From NCBI GenBank assembly GCA_963972195.1, contig CAXATH010000003.1, positions 1-64,000 of the forward strand: 64,000 bases of DNA, given 5' to 3'. Positions 1-8,210 of this stretch are shown in pieces (the stretch's first letter is position 1; each line of letters opens with the position of its first letter). Source of the stretch: Litorimonas sp963972195. GTDB lineage: Bacteria; Pseudomonadota; Alphaproteobacteria; Caulobacterales; Maricaulaceae. The position numbers and the translations under genes are program-made. The notes beneath the pieces were generated by a model. That model did not search any database and was not told where the DNA came from. It saw only the letters and a program-made list of their open reading frames with translations.

Positions 1-84
1 TGCCGCGGGGTTAGCGCCTTTGCGAAACACATAGTTATTACGGTCTCCGGCAAGGGGGCCGACCCCGCGGGCCGTCCACCTTAT
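1..84. repeat. Left arm of a long inverted repeat (partner at 10327-10410)
   Basis: Bases 1-55 are the exact reverse complement of 10356-10410, and similarity continues with a few mismatches to about base 84 (partner 10327). The arm begins at the window edge, so the left copy probably extends further left, because the right copy continues past 10410. No transposase or recombinase lies between the arms. The enclosed 10.3 kb carries ordinary chromosomal genes. Identity of the element is unknown. Confidence 0.85.
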
Positions 85-179
85 CTGGAAACCGCTAATG
101 GCTGACCCCGCGATGGACAGTAGGACAGAGCGCCTGCCACCTTCCCACTCAACCGTTTCACTTATACGGAGGAAATCTA

Positions 180-509
180 ATGTCCCGTCACAATCAGATG
201 ATTGCGAAATATCAGGAAGAAATTGTCGCCAAAAAACTGCAGGCCAAAAAAAACGAGTTGGCCAGAGAAAAAGCGCGATATCAAAAATTCAAAAAGAACA
301 AAAAAGGCTCACACAGATCATCCCGGCAACAACCTGAATATACACGCTATGAAGACCTGCCGCCTCCCAATCCGGAGGAACGAGAGCGTTTCATGGAGCG
401 ACTAGACGATCTGGTCGGCAATATGATGGCAGAAGAAATTGAAGAGAAAGCACAAGCAAAAAAAGCCTATTTCGATTGGCTTCTAAAATTTGCCGATGAT
501 TGGCCGTGA
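180..509 (+). CDS. Small charged hypothetical protein
   Basis: A 109-residue protein of unknown function. It is rich in Lys, Glu and Arg, with a strongly basic first half (about residues 18-48, lysine-rich and probably helical) and an acidic second half around residues 60-95. No signal peptide, membrane segment or known motif is visible. The ATG at 180 is preceded by a clear GGAGGA Shine-Dalgarno sequence 8 bases upstream, which favours this frame over the two overlapping shorter ones. It stands alone between the left inverted-repeat arm and rlmN. The composition would suit a nucleic-acid or ribosome-associated protein, but that is only a guess. Confidence 0.7.
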   Translation: MSRHNQMIAKYQEEIVAKKLQAKKNELAREKARYQKFKKNKKGSHRSSRQQPEYTRYEDLPPPNPEERERFMERLDDLVGNMMAEEIEEKAQAKKAYFDWLLKFADDWP

Positions 510-661
510 GAGATGCTTCTAAAACAAACTGAATTTACGATGCACATTGAAAGACAAACTGATTATGGTCGCCTCCTGACGCGCCCCACTTCGCAGTGCG
601 TTGTCGGGATGATATGCCCTTTTCGGTTTTCCCTCACCCTGAAAGCGTTTAAAGCCCCTTT

Positions 662-1834
662 ATGAGCACAACTTTACTCCAAAACGCCGAGCCGGGCCTG
701 AAAGAGACGCCGTCCGCGCCTGCGCGCCCATCGCTTGTCGGTTTGGGCCGCAAAGAGATTGCCGCGCATCTGGAAGAGTTTGGCATAGAGCCGAAGAAAA
801 TCCGGATGCGGACCAAGCAAATCTTTCACTGGATTTATAATTACGGCGTCACCGAGTGGGATCAGATGACCAATATCGCCAAGCCTTTGCGGGCGAAATT
901 GGCCGAACACTTCACACTCGACCGCCCGGAAATTGTCGAGCGGCTGATCTCTACAGACGGCACCCGCAAATACCTTATCCGCATGGCGCCGGGCATTGAA
1001 GTCGAGAGCGTGTTCATTCCAGATGTTTCGAAAACCGGCGCGCTTTGCGTCTCCAGCCAGGTCGGCTGCACGCTCACCTGTAAATTCTGCCATACCGGGA
1101 CGCAGCGTCTGGTTCGAAACCTGACGCCGCGCGAGATTGTCCTTCAGGTCATAATTGCCCGCGACGATCTCGGCGAATGGCCGACCACACAGGAAAATCG
1201 CCGCCTGACCAATATCGTCTTTATGGGCATGGGCGAGCCGCTTTATAATACGGACGCGGTCGGAGACTCCCTCGACATTATCTGCGATCCCGAAGGCCTC
1301 GGCATTGGCCGCCGCCGCATCACCGTTTCGACCTCCGGCGTTGTGCCCGATATCGGCCCGATGGGGGAACGCACCTCGGCCATGCTGGCGATTTCGCTTC
1401 ATGCCGCCAATGACGATCTGCGCTCACAGATTATGCCGATTAACAAGAAATACCCGCTCGCCGAGCTGATGCAGGCGTGCCGTGACTATCCGGGCCTATC
1501 AAATTCCAAACGGATCACCTTTGAATATGTCATGCTCAAAGGCGTCAATGACAGCCCGAAACACGCCAAGGAATTGATTAAATTGCTTCGCGGCATTCCC
1601 GCCAAAGTGAACCTCATTCCGTTCAATCCCTGGCCGGGATCTGATTATGAATGTTCCGACTGGGACACGATTGAAACTTTTGCCGATATGGTCAACCGGG
1701 CCGGATATGCCAGCCCCATCCGCACGCCGCGCGGGCGTGATATTTTTGCCGCTTGCGGGCAGCTGAAATCCGAATCCGAGAAAAAGCGCGCCAGCCAGAT
1801 TCGGGCCGAAAGCAAAGCCGCCGAGAGCGCTTAA
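662..1834 (+). CDS. rlmN: 23S rRNA (adenine-2503-C2)-methyltransferase RlmN
   Basis: Radical SAM methyltransferase that modifies C2 of A2503 in 23S rRNA and, in known family members, A37 of some tRNAs. The 390-residue length is normal. The radical SAM cluster motif CxxxCxxC is at C136, C140 and C143. The two catalytic cysteines of the family are also present: C129 just before the cluster (in GALCVSSQ) and C365 near the C terminus (in DIFAACGQL). The N-terminal 45 residues are a variable extension. The ATG at 662 has only a weak ribosome binding site. The gene is monocistronic in appearance. Confidence 0.97.
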   Translation: MSTTLLQNAEPGLKETPSAPARPSLVGLGRKEIAAHLEEFGIEPKKIRMRTKQIFHWIYNYGVTEWDQMTNIAKPLRAKLAEHFTLDRPEIVERLISTDGTRKYLIRMAPGIEVESVFIPDVSKTGALCVSSQVGCTLTCKFCHTGTQRLVRNLTPREIVLQVIIARDDLGEWPTTQENRRLTNIVFMGMGEPLYNTDAVGDSLDIICDPEGLGIGRRRITVSTSGVVPDIGPMGERTSAMLAISLHAANDDLRSQIMPINKKYPLAELMQACRDYPGLSNSKRITFEYVMLKGVNDSPKHAKELIKLLRGIPAKVNLIPFNPWPGSDYECSDWDTIETFADMVNRAGYASPIRTPRGRDIFAACGQLKSESEKKRASQIRAESKAAESA

Positions 1835-1963
1835 AACCTTTTAAGCTTAATTAAATCCATGTCACTTTTTCAGGTTTGACTTGCATCCCCGGACATATCT
1901 AAGCCATGTTCCTGGTGTCGAAACGGGGCTCGATGAGGGGAAATCACGACGAAGGGGAACCGT

Positions 1964-2377
1964 ATGCGTCCTGCGCTCGACAGTCTCGCCAATGGGCTGC
2001 CATATTTGATATTCTATCTTTTGGTCGTCACGGCCATTTTCATTATCGGCCTTGTTATCTACACCAAGCTGACGCCGCATAAGGAATTGGAGCTTGTCCA
2101 GAACGGCAATATGGCCGCCTCTATCCATTTCAGCTCTCTTATCCTGAGCCTGACCATTCCGCTGGCCGCCTGTCTGGTCAAACGCTTCAGCCTGTTTGAT
2201 GTCGCCATTTGGGGCACGACCAGTATGTTTCTACAGCTCTTTTTATTCCGACTTACTGACGCCATTTTCAAAGGCATGCCGCAACGCATTACCAATGACG
2301 AGGCTGCCCCGGCTTTGGTTCTGGCCGCGTTTAAAGTCGCGGGCTCCATCCTCCTTGCCTTCGCCATTGCGGGCTAA
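1964..2377 (+). CDS. DUF350 family inner-membrane protein
   Basis: A 137-residue integral membrane protein with four predicted hydrophobic helices (about residues 10-30, 52-72, 78-98 and 115-136), matching the layout of the DUF350 (YjfL-type) family. Its biochemical role is unknown. A short conserved-looking acidic stretch, NDEAAPA, precedes the last helix. The stop is 5 bases before the GTG of the anchored protease gene that follows, so the two are probably co-transcribed and translationally coupled. The family assignment is from remembered sequence pattern, not a search. Confidence 0.8.
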   Translation: MRPALDSLANGLPYLIFYLLVVTAIFIIGLVIYTKLTPHKELELVQNGNMAASIHFSSLILSLTIPLAACLVKRFSLFDVAIWGTTSMFLQLFLFRLTDAIFKGMPQRITNDEAAPALVLAAFKVAGSILLAFAIAG

Positions 2378-2382
2378 GGGCC

Positions 2383-3186
2383 GTGTTCCGGAATATCCCG
2401 GATTGGCTGTTCTATGCCGTGGTTCTAGCGGCCATTTATATCGGAGCGCTTTTAGTCAATAAAAATGTCGTGGCCCCGCCGCCTCCGGCGGATCTCGGAC
2501 CGCTCCTGCCCAGCGAGAGCCCGCGCGATGAACAAGTCATAACGCATGTCGATATTCCCCGCTCCGGCACAGGCACAGCCTTTGCCATTGACGAGGAAGG
2601 TGGATGGCTGACAGCGCGCCATGTTGTCGATGGGTGTAATGAAATCGCGCTGAAGACCGGACGAAACCGGATCATCCCTGCCACGGCCGAAATCTATGAA
2701 CAAAACGATCTCGCCAAGCTTCAAACGCAGTGGACGCGGCCGGCTTTACCGCATGACGTTCGCACCCCGCGCCGGGTTGGCGAAACAGGCTATTTTATCG
2801 GCTTTCCGCAGGGGCGCCCCGGAGAGGCCATTGGAAATCTATTATCCCGTAGCCGGATGCTCGTCAGAGGACGATATACCTCCGATGAGTCCGTTTTGGC
2901 TTGGGCCGAAATTGGACGCACAACGGGTTTAAATGGGTCCCTTGGGGGTCTGTCCGGCGCGCCCGTTCTGGATAAGGACGGCGAAATTATCGGAGTCGTG
3001 ACAGCCGAAAACCCGCGAAGGGGACGTATCTATACCGTGGCGCCTCGGGCCCTCTGGCCTTTTTTCACGGAAAAATCCTCGCAAAAATCAGACCCGTTAC
3101 AGAAGGAAAATTATGGATTGCAGGCCGATCGGTTAAGACGCGATCGACGCATTGCCCAAGTGTTTTGTCTGGTTGAACAGCGATAA
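2383..3186 (+). CDS. Membrane-anchored trypsin-like serine protease
   Basis: A 267-residue chymotrypsin-fold protease with an N-terminal transmembrane anchor (about residues 8-26) followed by a Pro-rich linker, placing the protease domain in the periplasm. A full catalytic triad can be read: His80 in TARHVVDG, Asp109 in QNDLAKL, and Ser191 in the GLSGAP nucleophile motif. There is no PDZ domain, unlike DegP/DegS. It starts with GTG at 2383, directly after the DUF350 gene. Substrate is unknown. Sitting between DUF350 and an extensin-like gene suggests an envelope or cell-wall role, which is inference from neighbours. Confidence 0.85.
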   Translation: MFRNIPDWLFYAVVLAAIYIGALLVNKNVVAPPPPADLGPLLPSESPRDEQVITHVDIPRSGTGTAFAIDEEGGWLTARHVVDGCNEIALKTGRNRIIPATAEIYEQNDLAKLQTQWTRPALPHDVRTPRRVGETGYFIGFPQGRPGEAIGNLLSRSRMLVRGRYTSDESVLAWAEIGRTTGLNGSLGGLSGAPVLDKDGEIIGVVTAENPRRGRIYTVAPRALWPFFTEKSSQKSDPLQKENYGLQADRLRRDRRIAQVFCLVEQR

Positions 3187-3207
3187 TTCAAACTCTAAAA
3201 CCTTATC

Positions 3208-3933
3208 ATGAGTGGCTGGAAAGGACCGTTAGTGTGGATGGCAACAGCCGCGATTTTCGCGGGGGGCGCCTATCTGGCGGATAAACATATCCCCGGAGAG
3301 CATTTGCCTTGGAAAAAGCTGGACACGTCCCGCCCGTTGGGAAAGGCGACGAAATCTCAAATCTTGCGCATGGCGTTGTCTCCGCCCGAAGTCTGCATGT
3401 CCCTCGCCCGTGACACGGCCGGTTTTGAAACTATTCCATCGGAACCAAAAGCGGGTCCGTCCACAGGGGACGGTAAAGATGTCTGCGGCTGGGAAACGGC
3501 TCGGTTAGTTTATGGACAGGATGACATTGTCCTCGCCCCAGGCGAAGCTAATATGAAATGCCCGCTTTCGATTTCCACCTATTTGTGGACGCGGGAGATC
3601 GACCGCCTCGCCCAGGAAAGATATGGAGAGGGACTCGCTAAAATGCACCATATGGGGACCTATTCCTGCCGCCGGCAAAACGGGAATAATTCCGGCCGCT
3701 GGAGCCAGCACGCTTATGGCAATGCTTGGGACGTTGCGAGTTTCGAACTTACCGACGGACATTTGGTGAGCGTGCAGCGTAAATGGAACGCGGGTGACGG
3801 AGATGCAGAATTTCTACGCGATATCCGAAGCGCCGCTTGTAAAGTCTTTAACGTGACACTCAGCCCGGATTATAATGCGGCCCATTATGATCACTTTCAT
3901 CTGGATATGGGGCCGTCTACGGCCTGTCGCTAA
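3208..3933 (+). CDS. Extensin-like C-terminal domain protein (putative peptidoglycan-active metalloenzyme)
   Basis: A 241-residue exported or membrane-anchored protein with a hydrophobic N terminus (about residues 8-24). Its C-terminal two-thirds matches the bacterial extensin-like family. Characteristic metal-site-like motifs are SQHAYGNAWD (about residues 170-179) and YDHFHLDMG near the C terminus, a His/Asp/His arrangement resembling D-Ala-D-Ala carboxypeptidases of the MepA/VanY fold. Four or more cysteines could form disulfides in the periplasm. It lies 21 bases after the protease gene in the same orientation. Peptidoglycan hydrolysis is the likely role by fold but is not shown here. Confidence 0.82.
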   Translation: MSGWKGPLVWMATAAIFAGGAYLADKHIPGEHLPWKKLDTSRPLGKATKSQILRMALSPPEVCMSLARDTAGFETIPSEPKAGPSTGDGKDVCGWETARLVYGQDDIVLAPGEANMKCPLSISTYLWTREIDRLAQERYGEGLAKMHHMGTYSCRRQNGNNSGRWSQHAYGNAWDVASFELTDGHLVSVQRKWNAGDGDAEFLRDIRSAACKVFNVTLSPDYNAAHYDHFHLDMGPSTACR

Positions 3934-3962
3934 ACAGGGAAAGTCGGTATAAAGAGGATGCT

Positions 3963-4487
3963 ATGCATATCATCGGAATATTGACGACGATTGCCATCGC
4001 GGTTTTCTGGATAAGCCGCGCGATTAGAGGATCTCGCGACATTGCCGATGCAGCGCGCAGTTTCAAGAACCGCCCTCGCCAAGACAAATTTCGAAAGCTG
4101 CACGGGAAGTCGGGCTATGATTTAGTGGAGGCACCCGTCGAAGCGGCCACTGTGTTGATGATCGCGACGGCCCGTATGGATGCACTACGCGGAGTTAGCG
4201 AAGCCGAAATTGCGGCTATCACTTTGCAACTTGAAACCTATATGCAGTTAAATACCGACACAGCGGACGGAATGTATCGCCAAATGTATAATGTCACTCA
4301 GGATGTAACCTTGCCGGAAACCGCTCTTTTTCCGATGGTCGATATTTTGAAAACCTCAATAGAACGGGAGGACGCTCAGCAACTTGCTCAGATGATGGAT
4401 CGTGTAGCAAATTGTGAGACGCCGGCAACAGCGGAGCAGAAAGAGTTCATCAGGCGATTTAAGGAACGCATGAACTTGCTGGGTTAG
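3963..4487 (+). CDS. TerB-like membrane-anchored protein (tentative)
   Basis: A 174-residue protein with one N-terminal transmembrane helix (about residues 3-18) and a helical, soluble C-terminal domain of about 125 residues. The pattern of that domain (EAATVLMIATARMDALRGVSE, then repeated helices) resembles TerB-like domains, but the match is loose and the function is unknown. It is the last of four closely spaced plus-strand genes from 1964. Its last 29 bases overlap the 3' end of the convergent CDF transporter gene. Confidence 0.6.
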   Translation: MHIIGILTTIAIAVFWISRAIRGSRDIADAARSFKNRPRQDKFRKLHGKSGYDLVEAPVEAATVLMIATARMDALRGVSEAEIAAITLQLETYMQLNTDTADGMYRQMYNVTQDVTLPETALFPMVDILKTSIEREDAQQLAQMMDRVANCETPATAEQKEFIRRFKERMNLLG

Positions 4488-5424
4488 AGTCTACATCGCT
4501 TCTTCTCATAACCTGAATGGTCGCATGTTCGACCTCAAATTTCTCCTTCAATCGCGTCCTGATAGCCTGACTCACCGGCTCGATCCGAGTGTTGGGGCCG
4601 ACAAAAGCTTCAAGAGTCAGCATGGGGCGTTCCGGCGTAATTGACCAAGCATGAATATGTTCAACCGCCAAGATATCCGGAATGTGATTAAGGAGGTCTT
4701 TGGTAATCGCCCGCCTGTCGATATGTTTAGGGGCCGCTTCCAAAAGGATGTAAGCGCTGTCTTTTACCAAGACCCAAGCGCTTCGCAGAATGATTATCGC
4801 CACGAGAACCGACAGAATTGGATCAATCGGAGTCCATCCCGTTTGTAAAATTATTACGGCGGCAACAATAGCGGCCACTGAGCCCAATAAATCTCCCAAA
4901 ACATGCAAAATGGCCCCTCTGATATTCAGGTTGTGCTGATCCGCACCGCGCAATATCCAAAAGACCAGAAGGTTGACGACTAATCCTGCGATGGCGACAT
5001 AGAGCATAGGCCCGGCCAGAACCTCCCCGGGAGTGTGGAGCCGTTCAATCGCCTCTTTAACAATCAAACCGGCCACAACAAAAAGTGTCAGGCCGTTAAC
5101 GAAAGCTATGAGAATGGAAAAACGGTCAAATCCAAACGTATGACGCCAATTTGCCGGACGTTTCGCGATGGTAAAGGCGGCCCACGCCATAGCCAGCGCA
5201 GCAAAATCAGTTAGCATGTGCCCTGCATCGGCTAAGAGCGCCAGCGACCCTGAGATATAGCCACCGACCGCTTCAACCACCATGAACATTCCGGTGAGAA
5301 TCGCGGCCAATCCCACCCTGTTGCGGTTTGACTCATCGACTGTCGGCGCATGTGAATGCGCGTGGTCATGGGAAGGGTCGTGCGATCCTTCATGTTTATG
5401 TTTTGGGGAGTGATCTGAGCTCAT
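4459..5424 (-). CDS. Cation diffusion facilitator (CzcD/ZitB-type) metal efflux protein
   Basis: A 321-residue inner-membrane antiporter of the CDF family, expected to export Zn2+ and similar divalent ions. Its N terminus is His-rich (residues 5-26, typical metal-binding tail). There are six transmembrane helices. The paired intramembrane metal-site motifs HMLTD in helix 2 (in DAGHMLTDFAAL) and HVLGD in helix 5 identify a Zn-type CDF, and a cytosolic C-terminal domain follows. The 3' end overlaps the convergent TerB-like gene by 29 bases. No metal-sensor gene is adjacent. Confidence 0.93.
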   Translation of the reverse strand: MSSDHSPKHKHEGSHDPSHDHAHSHAPTVDESNRNRVGLAAILTGMFMVVEAVGGYISGSLALLADAGHMLTDFAALAMAWAAFTIAKRPANWRHTFGFDRFSILIAFVNGLTLFVVAGLIVKEAIERLHTPGEVLAGPMLYVAIAGLVVNLLVFWILRGADQHNLNIRGAILHVLGDLLGSVAAIVAAVIILQTGWTPIDPILSVLVAIIILRSAWVLVKDSAYILLEAAPKHIDRRAITKDLLNHIPDILAVEHIHAWSITPERPMLTLEAFVGPNTRIEPVSQAIRTRLKEKFEVEHATIQVMRRSDVDSNPASSCVP

Positions 5425-5527
5425 TGATTTAGATTAGGATGCGCCGGCAAGCTTTTGCAACCGCTTTAAGCCGATATTAGCCCTTTGCTATTATGAGGAC
5501 GGAACGAAATTATCTAAGACCAGTAAC

Positions 5528-6649
5528 GTGACACAACCCGGATTTAAAACATCAATTTTTAATGCAGGTGAAATGCCTGCGTCTGTTATGACCGCTTGGC
5601 TTGATTTACGAGAGTCAAATCCGCGCTTATATTCCCCATATTTCCATCCGGAATACACGAAAGCGGTGGCCGCACTCGTCGATAATGTCCGAATTGCCGT
5701 GGCTGCAGACGAGACGGGAATTTTAGCCATCTTGCCGTTCCAAGGGGAACGCTTTGCTCGGCCAGTAGGCGCGCCAATGACTGATTATCACGGCCTTATC
5801 TGCAGGCCGGACTGCGACCTCACAATTGGCGACATGCTGAAAAATAGCTCAGTGGGAGCATTTCATTTCAGCGCATTGGTCGAAAACGATATGCATAACC
5901 CGGAGAAAACGTCTCAAGGGGCGATGATTTATTTTCCGGATGGAGCCCAGTCTTGGAAAAAGTCGCAAAGTGGGTCTTATACGCGTCACTTAAAAGACCT
6001 ACGTCGCCGAACACGCAAAAGTGACGAACAAATTGGGCCAAGCCGATTTGATTTCAGAAGTCAAAATCCGGAGTTGTTCAAAACCCTGATAAAATGGAAG
6101 AAAGCTCAATATGAGCGCAGTGGGTTTTACAACATTTTTGAATCTGACTGGACATCAAGACTGTTAAACAACCTCTGGGAACGTCCAATTTCTGCCTCCC
6201 TAAAATTGGATATGCACGCACTGTACATTGGAGATAGGCTCGCCGCAATAGATACGGGCCTAACCGATGGACCAACTTATCACAGCTGGATCGTAGCGTA
6301 TGACCCTACACTGGGTATCTATTCTCCCGGCGCGAGACTTCTCAACGGAATTCTCGATGAATCCGATCGTCTGGGGTATGAGAGACTTGATCTAGGCGTC
6401 GGGATCGACGCGTTCAAACGCCTTTATGCGACGGAAAACGTTACAACTTCCTCCGGTTTCGTCCCGATCTCGGGGCCGGCGGCCGCATTAGCGCAAGTTT
6501 ATGACGCGGCGGAAAAACTCGGAAAGAAAAAGCTGGGCGATGCGCCGGGGAGGCTCCGCCGCCGTTACGCCCAAATCGCCGCCTGTGAAAACACTGTTAC
6601 AGGCCGCGCCAAAGCGATGATGCGATCCGTAGCGAATTGCCGATTCTGA
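5528..6649 (+). CDS. GNAT-fold BioF2/CelD-like acyltransferase
   Basis: A 373-residue cytosolic protein resembling the GNAT 'BioF2-like' (CelD/FemAB-related) acetyltransferase family. These have two tandem GNAT-like halves and transfer acyl or aminoacyl groups onto polysaccharide, lipid or cell-wall precursors. The second half contains the usual signature region (WIVAYDPTLGIYSPGARLLNGIL, about residues 258-280, then RLDLGVG). The start codon is GTG at 5528. It is divergent from the CDF gene, and the aldehyde dehydrogenase gene follows after about 105 bases. The specific substrate cannot be told. Confidence 0.72.
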   Translation: MTQPGFKTSIFNAGEMPASVMTAWLDLRESNPRLYSPYFHPEYTKAVAALVDNVRIAVAADETGILAILPFQGERFARPVGAPMTDYHGLICRPDCDLTIGDMLKNSSVGAFHFSALVENDMHNPEKTSQGAMIYFPDGAQSWKKSQSGSYTRHLKDLRRRTRKSDEQIGPSRFDFRSQNPELFKTLIKWKKAQYERSGFYNIFESDWTSRLLNNLWERPISASLKLDMHALYIGDRLAAIDTGLTDGPTYHSWIVAYDPTLGIYSPGARLLNGILDESDRLGYERLDLGVGIDAFKRLYATENVTTSSGFVPISGPAAALAQVYDAAEKLGKKKLGDAPGRLRRRYAQIAACENTVTGRAKAMMRSVANCRF

Positions 6650-6755
6650 TACCTGCTCTGTTTAGCAGCTCTTCAAAACTGTTCGTTTAACCTCACTCGA
6701 CACACCCTGCCTTCCCGTGCAGTATTGATAGAAATAATAATAACGGGAGACGGCT

Positions 6756-8210
6756 ATGGTCAGAATTGACCCCTCATCGAAATTAAAAGGCAAATTTGAC
6801 AAACCCGAAGAGTTGAAAGCTATCCTTTCCTCCCAACGCGCCGATTTTGATCGCCACCCCTACCCCAGCTGGTCCGTCCGAAAATCCAAAATTGAAAAGC
6901 TCAGGGACGCAATTTTTGCCAAAGAAGCTGCGTTCATTAAAGCCATTTCCGAAGACTTTGGCCACCGCGCCGCTGAAGAAACCATGATTGCAGAGTTTCT
7001 GGTTCTGAAGGGCGGGTTTTCCCACGCCCTGAAACACACGCCGAAATGGATGAAAACCCGTAAAGCCTCGACGGCGCTGCCCTACTGGCCCGCCAAAAAC
7101 CGGATTGTACCTCAGCCTCTGGGCGTTGTCGGTATAATCAGTCCTTGGAATTATCCTTTGCAGCTCGCTATCATGCCGTTGATTGGCGCCCTCGGCGCAG
7201 GTAATCGCGCCATGCTGAAGCCGAGCGAATATACACCGAAATTCTCCACCCTTTTGAAAGACGTGATCGCCAATAATTTTTCCGATGAAGAGATTTATGT
7301 GGCGACGGGCGGCGTAGATGTGGCGTCCGCCTTTTCCGAACTGCCCTTTGATCATCTGGTCTTTACGGGCTCGACCAATGTCGGCCGAAAAGTGGCGCAG
7401 GCCGCGGCCAAGAATCTGACTCCGGTGACCCTGGAGCTGGGCGGAAAGTCTCCGGTCATTGTCGATGAAAGCGCAAAGCTGGATTTGGTCATCCCGAGAC
7501 TGGTCAATGCCAAACTTCTTAATGCCGGGCAGACCTGCGTTGCGCCGGATTATGTGTTGATGCCGCAAAATGAGATTAATGCCTTTTCGGCAGCGATATT
7601 GAAGCAGGCGGAAAAAATGTATCCGAGCTTTGCCGGAAATGAGGATTTCACGTCCATTATTGCGGACTCTCATTATGCCCGCCTGCAAGACCTGTTGGAG
7701 GACGCCGAGAATAAGGGCGCGAAAATCGCTGTCGCCGGCAATGATGACAAACAACAACTGGCGAAAGAGCGCCGCGTGCCTCTGACCGTTGTGACAGATA
7801 CCACGCCAGAAATGAAAATCATGCAGGAGGAAATCTTTGGTCCGCTCCTGCCGATAGTGGCGTCTGAAACCCTAGAAGACAGTCTGGCATATGTGCAATC
7901 GAAGGAACGCCCTTTGGCGCTTTACTGGTTGGGCGAAGAGTCCGAGAAAAAAGACAAAGTTCTGAAAACCTCTCATTCCGGCGGCGTCTGTATCAACGAA
8001 GCCGCTTGGCATGTGGTGCAAGACGACCTGCCCTTTGGCGGCGTCGGCCCATCCGGAATGGGCGCTTATCACGGCGAGCACGGCTTTGAGAGCTTCTCCC
8101 ATATGAAGGGCGTTTTCCACCAGAGCCGGTTCAGCCAAGGCAAAACCCTGCACCCGCCCTATACGGATAAAACACATAAGATGATGGCCTTGATGAAGAA
8201 AATCCTCTGA
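6756..8210 (+). CDS. Coniferyl-aldehyde-dehydrogenase-like NAD(P)-dependent aldehyde dehydrogenase
   Basis: A 484-residue aldehyde dehydrogenase that oxidises an aldehyde to the carboxylate with NAD(P)+. The catalytic Glu is in LELGGKSP and the nucleophilic Cys in GQTCVAPDY. The short C terminus and the N-terminal pattern fit the coniferyl aldehyde dehydrogenase branch (CalB-like), whose members act on aromatic or long-chain aldehydes. A good GGGAG ribosome site precedes ATG 6756. Its TGA stop shares one base with the ATG of the GMC oxidoreductase gene (TGATG). The pair forms an alcohol-to-acid oxidation operon like alkJ/alkH arrangements. Confidence 0.92.
   Translation: MVRIDPSSKLKGKFDKPEELKAILSSQRADFDRHPYPSWSVRKSKIEKLRDAIFAKEAAFIKAISEDFGHRAAEETMIAEFLVLKGGFSHALKHTPKWMKTRKASTALPYWPAKNRIVPQPLGVVGIISPWNYPLQLAIMPLIGALGAGNRAMLKPSEYTPKFSTLLKDVIANNFSDEEIYVATGGVDVASAFSELPFDHLVFTGSTNVGRKVAQAAAKNLTPVTLELGGKSPVIVDESAKLDLVIPRLVNAKLLNAGQTCVAPDYVLMPQNEINAFSAAILKQAEKMYPSFAGNEDFTSIIADSHYARLQDLLEDAENKGAKIAVAGNDDKQQLAKERRVPLTVVTDTTPEMKIMQEEIFGPLLPIVASETLEDSLAYVQSKERPLALYWLGEESEKKDKVLKTSHSGGVCINEAAWHVVQDDLPFGGVGPSGMGAYHGEHGFESFSHMKGVFHQSRFSQGKTLHPPYTDKTHKMMALMKKIL

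Noticed and set aside
674..1402. 242-residue minus-strand frame opposite rlmN
   Set aside because: Shadow of the rlmN frame; no ribosome site or family features.
5502..5526. GGAAC-N16-AGTA site before the BioF2-like gene
   Set aside because: The implied transcript start would fall after the GTG start codon, and the -10 is off consensus.
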